Positions 58,321 to 64,000 of a stretch of DNA of 64,000 nt are shown here, piece by piece. Position 1 is the stretch's first letter; the number at the start of each line of letters is the position of its first letter. The notes beneath the pieces were generated by a model. It was not told the DNA's origin. It searched no databases and saw nothing but the letters and a program-made list of their open reading frames with translations. The stretch is from Ensifer sesbaniae. GTDB taxonomy: Bacteria; Pseudomonadota; Alphaproteobacteria; Rhizobiales; Rhizobiaceae. A program made the translations under genes and the position numbers. The DNA lies in contig NZ_JABEKU010000001.1 in NCBI RefSeq assembly GCF_013283665.1, positions 2,719,594 through 2,783,593 of the forward strand, in the 5' to 3' direction.

Positions 58321-59610
58321 ATGGCGACGGAGCGTACCCTGCCCAACCTCTGGCATGCGACGGCACCGGCCGCGCCCGACACGAAGCCGCTTGGACGCGA
58401 TGTGTCGACCGATGTCGCCATCATCGGCGGCGGCTTTACCGGCCTCTCGGCAGCCCTGCACCTCGCCGAGAAGGGCGTGAAGGCCACGGTCGTCGAAGCA
58501 AAGATGATCGGCTTCGGCGGCTCTGGCCGCAATGTCGGCCTGGTCAATGCCGGCATGTGGGTGAAGCCCGACGACCTGATCTCGACCCTCGGTCCGGCGG
58601 CCGGCAACCGGCTGCTCGCCGAGCTTGGTGACGGCCCGTCGATGGTTTACGCACTGGTCGAAAAGCACGGAATGGCCTGCGAGGCGGTGCGCAACGGCAC
58701 GCTGCACATGGCGGTCGGCAGCGAAGGTGTCACGGAAATCAAGGATCGCGAAGCGCAATGGCAGAAGCGCGGCGCCCCGGTCGAGGCGCTTTCGGCCGAG
58801 CGGGCGCATGCGCTGACCGGCGCCGAGGGTTTTGCCGGCGCCCTGCTCGATCGCCGCGCCGGCACGATCCAGCCGCTCGCCTACGCCCGTGGGCTCGCCC
58901 GCGCTGCCCTTGCCGCCGGTGCCGAGATCTACACCGATACGCCGCTCACCGGCGCCGAATGTCAGGGCGACAGCTGGGTGCTGAAGGCCGGCAATGGCGT
59001 CGTGCGCGCCAAGCAAGTGATCCTCGCCACCAACGCCTATGGCGGCCTCTTCGCCGAGACGCCGTGGCAGGCGCATACGCAGGAGCTGACGATCCTGCCC
59101 TACTTCCAGTTCGCCACCAACCCGCTGCCCGATTCGGTCGCCAGCCGCATCCTGCCGGAACGCCAGGGCGCATGGGACACCGGCCTCGTCATGACCTCGT
59201 TCCGCATGGACCAGCAGAACCGGCTGATCTTCGGCTCGATCGGCCGGCTCGACGCCATCGCCGAAGGCACGCATCGTGCGTTTGCCGCCCGCTCGGTGCG
59301 CAAGCTCTTCCCCTATATCGGCGATTTCCGCTTCGAATACTGGTGGGACGGCCGTATCGGCATGACGACCAACAACCTGCCGGCCATGCACACGCTCGCG
59401 CCGAACGTCATCTCCGTCAGCGGCTACAATGGCCGCGGCATTGCGCCTGGCACGGTCTTCGGCCGCGCGCTTGCCAACCACGTCACCGGCGAGACCTCGG
59501 CGATCCCGCTCGCCGAAACACCGGTAATCCCGGACACCTGGCGCGGCGTAAAGTCGGCCTTCTACCACGCCGGCGCCCAGGCCAAGCATTTCATCGACCG
59601 GCGGTTTTGA
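58321..59610 (+). CDS. FAD-dependent oxidoreductase, PuuB/OrdL-like
   Basis: 429 residues, DAO fold: VAIIGGGFTGLSAALHLAEKGVKATVVEAKMIGFGGSGRNVGLVN, a mid VILATNAYGGLF and C-terminal GRIGMTTNNLPAMHTLAPNVISVSGYNGRGIAPGTVFGRALA. This is the layout of gamma-glutamylputrescine oxidase and related amino-acid or amine oxidases. The exact substrate is unknown. ATG 58321 has AAGGA eight bases upstream; an upstream TTG is weaker. Monocistronic, preceded by an operator-like palindrome. Confidence 0.88.
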   Translation: MATERTLPNLWHATAPAAPDTKPLGRDVSTDVAIIGGGFTGLSAALHLAEKGVKATVVEAKMIGFGGSGRNVGLVNAGMWVKPDDLISTLGPAAGNRLLAELGDGPSMVYALVEKHGMACEAVRNGTLHMAVGSEGVTEIKDREAQWQKRGAPVEALSAERAHALTGAEGFAGALLDRRAGTIQPLAYARGLARAALAAGAEIYTDTPLTGAECQGDSWVLKAGNGVVRAKQVILATNAYGGLFAETPWQAHTQELTILPYFQFATNPLPDSVASRILPERQGAWDTGLVMTSFRMDQQNRLIFGSIGRLDAIAEGTHRAFAARSVRKLFPYIGDFRFEYWWDGRIGMTTNNLPAMHTLAPNVISVSGYNGRGIAPGTVFGRALANHVTGETSAIPLAETPVIPDTWRGVKSAFYHAGAQAKHFIDRRF

Positions 59611-59700
59611 ACGGGTCTTGGAGGGTTGGGCCGGTCAGCCGGTCCAACACCCGACGACAACCTTTCGCCTTAGCCCAGCGAACGAGATGGAGCCAACCGC

Positions 59701-60090
59701 ATGAAGTGCCTTCGCATTTATGCCGCCGCGGATGGCGAGTCACATTTCGATGAAATCGAGTTGCCAACGACTGAGATATCAGTGCATCCGGATGCCGCTC
59801 CATTCGAAATTACGGGTAGCTATCCTGCGTCTCGCGTCCGCATAACCCACATTCCGGCTGGCATGCGCGAGGTTGCTTGGCATACGGTGCCTGAGCCCGT
59901 GCTGACGGTCAGACTGAATGGCGCAGTAGAGTACGAGACGAGCGACGGAGAAATCCGCCACGTTCAGGCGGGGAACTTCGTGTTGGTTGAGGACACGCAT
60001 GGCAGAGGCCATCTGTCGCGCCACTCCCCGGAGGCACAAACCGTCATCTGGATTTCGCTACCAAACGGTCTTGAGATACCCTCGGCATAG
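59701..60090 (+). CDS. Small cupin-like protein, unknown function
   Basis: 129 residues. Predicted beta-rich with the cupin-like stretch ILxx-GxxEYETSDGEIRHVQAGNFVLVEDTHGRGHLSRHSP, with histidines that could bind a metal. No catalytic motif recognised. Codon use appears less GC-rich than neighbours (ATTTATGCC, GATATCAG). It stands alone between the oxidase and the reductase. Could bind a sugar, hormone-like molecule or metal; I give no function. Confidence 0.6.
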   Translation: MKCLRIYAAADGESHFDEIELPTTEISVHPDAAPFEITGSYPASRVRITHIPAGMREVAWHTVPEPVLTVRLNGAVEYETSDGEIRHVQAGNFVLVEDTHGRGHLSRHSPEAQTVIWISLPNGLEIPSA

Positions 60091-60256
60091 CCGTCCTGGC
60101 AGGCTGCCAGCATTGCGGGCAACACGACGCCCATGATTATGTCTGGCCCGAGGCCCCATCTCTCGAGATGCGATGCGCTTCACGCAGCCGTGCGGCCACC
60201 TCATGCGCATTTCAAAAACCACTTGTGATTTGAGATCAGTCGGCTTAACTTGAACC

Positions 60257-60273
60257 GATTGCATATCGCAATC
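60257..60273 (+). promoter_or_regulatory. Small palindrome before the reductase gene
   Basis: GATTGC-ATATC-GCAATC, perfect 6-bp arms, 41 bases before the ATG. Possible operator; short, so it may occur by chance. Confidence 0.3.
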
Positions 60274-60313
60274 AGATCCGCGCGAACGTGCCATTCGAGG
60301 GAAGGAAGCGGCC

Positions 60314-60844
60314 ATGGCTAAGCTCGTGTTCGGAATGAACCAGTCGCTCGACGGCTATGTCGACCATATGGCGTTTGCGCCAGGTCCCAAGCTCTTCCGC
60401 CACTTCATCGAGGAGGCTGGGCGCCAGGCGGGCAGCCTATATGGCCGCCGTATTTATGAGATCATGCGCTACTGGGACGATGAGCATCCCGAATGGGATG
60501 CGGACGAACGGGCCTTTGCGGCGGCGTGGCGCAAGCAGCCGAAATGGGTCGTCTCGCGCTCGTTGACGTCTGTCGGCCCCAATGCCCGGCTCGTCGCGGG
60601 TGATCTCGAAGGCGCGATCCGCGCGTTGAAGGCCGAGCACGACGGTGAGATCGAAGTTGCTGGCCCGGTCCTGGCGCATAGCCTCACGGAACTCGGCCTG
60701 ATCGATGAATATCGGATCTACCTGCACCCCGTCGTGCTTGGTCACGGCAACCCCTATTTCGCCGGCCCCCGGCCGCGGCTCCGCCTTGTAGGTCATGATC
60801 GGATTGACGAGGATGTGGTGAGGCTCACCTACGTTCCTGCCTAA
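60314..60844 (+). CDS. RibD/dihydrofolate-reductase-family reductase
   Basis: 176-residue NADPH-dependent reductase-like fold: VFGMNQSLDGYVD, LYGRRIYEIMRYW, KWVVSRSL, then EIEVAGPVLAHSLTELGLIDEYRIYLHPVVLGHGNPYF, characteristic of the YwjB/RibD_C group. Substrate unknown; relatives are often near ArsR-type regulators, but none is here. The stop codon TAA lies in the first bases of repeat B2, so the natural C-terminus may have been set by the repeat. Confidence 0.85.
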   Translation: MAKLVFGMNQSLDGYVDHMAFAPGPKLFRHFIEEAGRQAGSLYGRRIYEIMRYWDDEHPEWDADERAFAAAWRKQPKWVVSRSLTSVGPNARLVAGDLEGAIRALKAEHDGEIEVAGPVLAHSLTELGLIDEYRIYLHPVVLGHGNPYFAGPRPRLRLVGHDRIDEDVVRLTYVPA

Positions 60845-60949
60845 AGCGGATCGCGATCGTTCAGATTCGCTCCTTGCCCTTTAAGCTTTTGATGTTTCGC
60901 GTGTCGCTATTGCAAAACCGCTGCTGCGCACTTTTGCGCGACATGCCTT
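60841..60949 (-). repeat. Repeat family B copy (B2)
   Basis: Reverse orientation relative to B1: CTAAAGCG-GATCGCGATCG, TTCAGATTCGCTCCTTGCCC, TTTAAG, TTTTGATGTTTCGC, GCAAAACCGCTG, ACTTTTGCGCGACATGC. It shares almost all blocks of B1. It starts inside the stop of the reductase gene. Confidence 0.85.
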
Positions 60950-60978
60950 AACCTCGCGCCCCGTCTAGGGTGACAAAC

Positions 60979-61012
60979 AAAAACGCCCCGGGCCGTCACT
61001 GACCCGAGGCGT
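60979..61012 (-). terminator. Terminator of the chemoreceptor gene
   Basis: In the minus RNA ACGCC-T-CGGG pairs with CCCG-G-GGCGT, followed by TTTTTG, starting about 25 bases past the stop. Confidence 0.8.
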
Positions 61013-61036
61013 CGTTCGTCATTGCGGAATGCACCG

Positions 61037-62557
61037 TCACGCGGCGGCGCGATAACCCGAGCCGGCGCTGACCTGCACCTGCCCCGACGTACGGAACGCC
61101 TTGAGCCGCATGGCGATGTGCTCGGCCTCGCCCGTCAGTGCCTGGCTCGCGGCATTGGCCTGTTCGACCATCGCGGCATTCTGCTGGGTGATCTGGTCCA
61201 TTTGCGCGATGGCGGTGTTGACCTCCTGCAGGCCGGTTGCCTGTTCGGCGGTGCTGGCGCGGATCGCGCCGAAGACGGAGCTGACTTCCACCACCTGCGC
61301 CACGATCTGCTGCAGCGACTGGGCCACCTGGTTGACCGAGTTCACGCCGTCGTCCACCTGGCCGCGCGACTTGGCGATCAGGTCCTGGATGTCCTTGGCC
61401 GCTTCGGCGCAGCGCTGGGCAAGCGCGCGCACTTCGGAAGCGACCACGGCAAAGCCCCTGCCCGCTTCGCCGGCGCGCGCCGCCTCGATACCGGCGTTCA
61501 GCGCCAGGAGATTGGTCTGGAAGGCTATCTCGTCGATGACGTCGACGATCCGGGCGATACTGGCGGAAGACGTCTGGATCTCCTGCATGACCTCGATCGC
61601 GTGGCTGACGATCTCGCCGCTCTGCTCGGCATTGGCACGCGCCGCAATGACGGTCGAATTCGCCCGATCGGCGCCTTCGGCGGTCTGCTTGACGGTCCGC
61701 GTCACCTGCTCGACCGCAGCCGCGGTCTCTTCAAGGTTTGCCGCCTGGCGCTCCGTGCGCTTGGCAAGATCGTCGGCGGCCGCCGCGATTTCCTTGGCGC
61801 TGGTGTGGATCTGGCTGGCACCGGCCTCGATGCCGCCGATGGCGCGCGAGAGCTCGCCGATCGCGTGGTTGAAGTTCTCGCCAAGCTCCTGATAGGCGGC
61901 CGGCAGATCGGCACCGATGCGCGCGGTCAGGTCGCCCTCGGCGATCTTCTTCAAGGCGGCGCCGAATGTCTTGCTGATCAGTGCGCGCTCGGCCGCCAGA
62001 ACTTCCTCCTGGACGGCGCGCTGCTTGGTCACATCGGACGCGTCCATATAGACGGAGATCGACAGGTCCATGTCGAGGAAGACACCCTTGACGAGGCTCG
62101 ACAGCATGGCGCCCAGTTCGTCGGCCGAGGTAGCCTTGTGCGAGAACAGGCCACGCTTTGGCCAGTACGCCCTGACGATCTCGGTGATCAGGTGTTCGGC
62201 GATCAGCGCATAGCCGCCGATATACCAGCGCGGTTCGAGGCCGATGCGGGCGTGCACCTGGCCAATGGTGCGCACCTTGGCGCTGTAGTCTTCGTTGAAA
62301 TTGGCATCGACGATATTGGCCCAATGGCCGACCTGGGCGCCCTTGGCGCGGTCGATATGCGCGTCGGAGGAAAAGAAACGCTTCGTCTCCGACGTCGCCT
62401 TGACCTTGCCGTAGAACTTGTCGAGCGCCGGCTTGAGCTCCTTTTCCAGGATCGGCTTCAGCGCCTTGAGGCGCGTTCTGGCGGCGTCATCGAGCGCCAT
62501 GAAATTCAGACGACCGGCAATGTCTTGCGTGCCGGCAGCGGCGTGTTCCGTTTTCAT
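61037..62557 (-). CDS. Globin-coupled soluble methyl-accepting chemotaxis protein
   Basis: 506 residues with no membrane segment. N-terminal protoglobin sensor domain (about 15-175), with conserved [16 protein letters not shown] supplying a probable proximal haem ligand His102. A linker and coiled coil follow, then a methyl-accepting signalling domain with the conserved hairpin [42 protein letters not shown]. By family it senses oxygen (HemAT type) and signals to CheA. ATG 62557 has AGGGAAG at seven bases; an earlier ATG includes that site in its own codons. Repeat R9 lies in its promoter or leader. Confidence 0.9.
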   Translation of the reverse strand: MKTEHAAAGTQDIAGRLNFMALDDAARTRLKALKPILEKELKPALDKFYGKVKATSETKRFFSSDAHIDRAKGAQVGHWANIVDANFNEDYSAKVRTIGQVHARIGLEPRWYIGGYALIAEHLITEIVRAYWPKRGLFSHKATSADELGAMLSSLVKGVFLDMDLSISVYMDASDVTKQRAVQEEVLAAERALISKTFGAALKKIAEGDLTARIGADLPAAYQELGENFNHAIGELSRAIGGIEAGASQIHTSAKEIAAAADDLAKRTERQAANLEETAAAVEQVTRTVKQTAEGADRANSTVIAARANAEQSGEIVSHAIEVMQEIQTSSASIARIVDVIDEIAFQTNLLALNAGIEAARAGEAGRGFAVVASEVRALAQRCAEAAKDIQDLIAKSRGQVDDGVNSVNQVAQSLQQIVAQVVEVSSVFGAIRASTAEQATGLQEVNTAIAQMDQITQQNAAMVEQANAASQALTGEAEHIAMRLKAFRTSGQVQVSAGSGYRAAA

Positions 62558-62577
62558 GCACGAACTTCCCTGCATGC

Positions 62578-62684
62578 TCTACTGCATGTTTCCGTCATTC
62601 ACATTCGAATTAAGGACAAAAGCATGCAGCAGTTCAAAGTGATCAGCGACCTTTGCGCATCCGATAAGACGCGCGGCGCTGTAG
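62578..62684 (+). repeat. Repeat family A, full-length copy (R9)
   Basis: CTACTGCATGTTTCC, TTCGAATTAAGGACAAAAGC, ATGCAGCAGTTCAAAGTG, CAGCGACCTTTGCGC and AGACGCGCGGCGCTGTAG. It lies 20 bases upstream of the chemoreceptor ATG on the opposite orientation. Confidence 0.88.
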
Positions 62685-62863
62685 CGGATCATGGCGACAG
62701 GATCGGCGGCGCGACGCGTCTCAGATCATGGCCGCAGTCATGGCGGCCGATTGCCCGATTGCGATGATCGCTGAGGGCAAGCTGTATCCTCAGTCACTGT
62801 TAGGAGCCCAGGGTAAAGGAAGCCTTACAGGAGACAGCTTTTTCGCGAAGACTGAACAACGAT

Positions 62864-62897
62864 TCAACCGGAACTGACAAACGTCAACTCCGGTTGA
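62864..62897 (-). terminator. Hairpin after the ParA-like gene
   Basis: TCAACCGGA (62864-62872) and TCCGGTTGA (62889-62897) flank a loop that is itself partly self-complementary. About 70 bases past the stop, no T-run; possible terminator. Confidence 0.45.
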
Positions 62898-62969
62898 GCG
62901 GGAACAATCCCCAGCGGTTTTGCGTCCGCAACTGCGTCGTTGTTTCAGCGGTTATTTCGCCTTGCCTGG

Positions 62970-63689
62970 TCAGGCCGCGCGACGCGAGGCCCAGGATGGA
63001 ACGCGTGCGGCCCAGGAGCGACGGGTCTTGACCGGCATCAGCGCCTGCACTTCCTTCGCGAGCGCAAAAGCGTTCTCGCGCGCCTTGTCGAGATTGCTGA
63101 CACGGGTCGGATCCATGGACTGCAGCGTGCCGCCGCAATCGAAAATCTCGCGGTAAGCGACGCGCTCGACGATCGGCGTATCGAGCACCGAGACGCCACG
63201 CTCGGCGAGCATCGCCTTGATCGTCTGCAGCGCGCGCGTCGTAACCAGCGAGTTGACACGGGTGAGCACGACCGAATGGTTGATGCGGTGGCCGGACCGG
63301 TCTTCGATCTGGCGGATCAGTTCGAGGATCTGCGCGGCACCCTTCGCATCCATCGCGCAGCCCTGCACCGGGATCAGCACGTGGTCGGAAACGGCCAGGG
63401 CCAGAGCAACGATCTGGTCTTTCGCGCCGGCGAGATCGATGACGATGTAGTCCGCCTCGTCCTTCATCTCGCGGATATGACATTCGAGCGAGCCGGGCGT
63501 GATATGCGAGATGACCGTGAGATTGGCGATGTGGCCGGAAACTTCCGCCCAGCTGGTGATCCAGCGCTGCGGATCGGCATCGAGAACCACGACGCGATGT
63601 CCCTGCCTCGCTAGTTCCGTCGACAGGATCAACGCTGCCGTCGTCTTGCCCGCGCCGCCCTTTGCATTGGCGAAAGTAATGACCGCCAT
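62970..63689 (-). CDS. ParA-family (deviant Walker A) ATPase
   Basis: 239 residues: MAVITFANAKGGAGKTTAAL with the deviant P-loop KGGAGKTT (10-17), VVVLDADPQRW (A' motif) and DYIVIDLAG (Walker B). A later VLIPVQGCAMDAKGA and VLTRVNS complete it. No ParB gene adjoins, so it is not the chromosome ParAB pair; it resembles orphan ParA or VirC1-like proteins that position other cargo. ATG 63689 (MAVITFANAK) is supported by family start. Two CtrA-like boxes lie upstream, suggesting cell-cycle timed expression. Confidence 0.88.
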   Translation of the reverse strand: MAVITFANAKGGAGKTTAALILSTELARQGHRVVVLDADPQRWITSWAEVSGHIANLTVISHITPGSLECHIREMKDEADYIVIDLAGAKDQIVALALAVSDHVLIPVQGCAMDAKGAAQILELIRQIEDRSGHRINHSVVLTRVNSLVTTRALQTIKAMLAERGVSVLDTPIVERVAYREIFDCGGTLQSMDPTRVSNLDKARENAFALAKEVQALMPVKTRRSWAARVPSWASRRAA

Positions 63690-63752
63690 GATACTCCTCA
63701 TTCTATGCGTGTTCCGCGCTGAACCGGACGGCCATGGCCGGCGGTTCGCTTC

Positions 63753-63792
63753 TTAACGAAACCTTTCAGATCATGGTTAACGAATTGGTAAC
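63753..63792 (-). promoter_or_regulatory. Two CtrA-like boxes upstream of the ParA-like gene
   Basis: TTAAC-GAAACC-TTTCA (63753-63768) and TTAAC-GAATTG-GTAAC (63777-63792). The second matches the consensus TTAAC-N6-TTAAC at 9 of 10. They lie 64-103 bases upstream of the start. Confidence 0.45.
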
Positions 63793-63874
63793 GCGGGAAC
63801 GCGAAACCTGACAGTCACCCTGCCGGGAGACGCCGGCGCCTGCGATTTCGATGGAAAAAGCCGAGGTCCGGCCC

Positions 63875-64000
63875 TCACGCCGGCAGCACGACCGGGTCGG
63901 CTGTCCGCCCCGAGCGGTAGCACATCGACGAGAACGGGCCATGCCGCACCGCCTCCCCCGCCGGATGGAGAAGCGCCAGCACGTCGTCGGCAAATTCGCG
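63875..64000 (-). CDS. C-terminal fragment of an unrecognised gene running off the window
   Basis: Open frame of 41 residues ending LLHPAGEAVRHGPFSSMCYRS... then VVLPA and TGA at 63875, starting beyond 64000. GC-rich third positions throughout suggest coding. I do not recognise the family. Another overlapping minus frame is less likely because it lacks this codon bias. Confidence 0.4.
   Translation of the reverse strand, partial: REFADDVLALLHPAGEAVRHGPFSSMCYRSGRTADPVVLPA

Overview
The window looks like a chromosomal segment of an alphaproteobacterium of the order Rhizobiales, most probably Sinorhizobium/Ensifer. The basis is high GC with strong third-position GC, a division and cell wall (dcw) cluster ending ddlB-ftsQ-ftsA-ftsZ-lpxC-bamD-recN-ligA, a pyrophosphate-type phosphofructokinase, btaAB betaine-lipid genes and many short palindromic intergenic repeats of the rhizobial mosaic type. 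This is inferred from gene content; no database was searched. I see no prophage, transposase, CRISPR array, tRNA or 16S/23S gene.

Region 1 (1-27.5 kb) is almost entirely the dcw cluster on the minus strand. Transcription order is mraZ, rsmH, ftsL, ftsI, murE, murF, mraY, murD, ftsW, murG, murC, murB, then ddlB, ftsQ, ftsA, ftsZ, lpxC, bamD, recN and ligA (cut by the window edge). Many junctions overlap by 1-13 bases. The cluster is split in two by an MHS-family transporter (plus strand) and aqpZ (minus strand) between murB and ddlB, and a palindromic repeat lies between murF and mraY. Upstream of mraZ is a phased array of TGGG boxes inside a candidate promoter, the expected signature of MraZ autoregulation. 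A CtrA-like box lies upstream of ddlB.

Region 2 (28-43.5 kb) starts with the RNase P RNA gene (minus). Next come a flavin oxidase and a run of peptidoglycan-active enzymes: a small lytic transglycosylase, an AmpD-like amidase, an SLT lipoprotein, a GH25 lysozyme-like lipoprotein and an MltB-like transglycosylase. Among them are a DjlA-like co-chaperone, PPi-phosphofructokinase, a LysE-type exporter remnant beheaded at a repeat, a serine beta-lactamase-like protein, a GGDEF protein with a degenerate EAL domain, and btaAB behind a possible Pho box.

Region 3 (43.5-64 kb) is accessory and metabolic. It holds two DMT permeases, a probable 25-residue membrane protein, metF with an ArsR-methyltransferase regulator, ettA, an RNase T2 homologue with altered active-site residues, and a lipase-like hydrolase/permease/ThDP-enzyme operon. 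It continues with a GH114-like secreted protein, a DUF442 phosphatase-like protein, an aldose-epimerase-like protein, an L,D-transpeptidase, a PuuB-like oxidase, a small cupin, a RibD/DHFR-like reductase, a soluble globin-coupled chemoreceptor and a ParA-family ATPase preceded by CtrA-like boxes.

Two dispersed repeat families, nine copies of A and two of B, occupy many of the intergenic gaps. One copy sits at the broken end of a gene, one appears to supply a stop codon, and two are fused into a composite.
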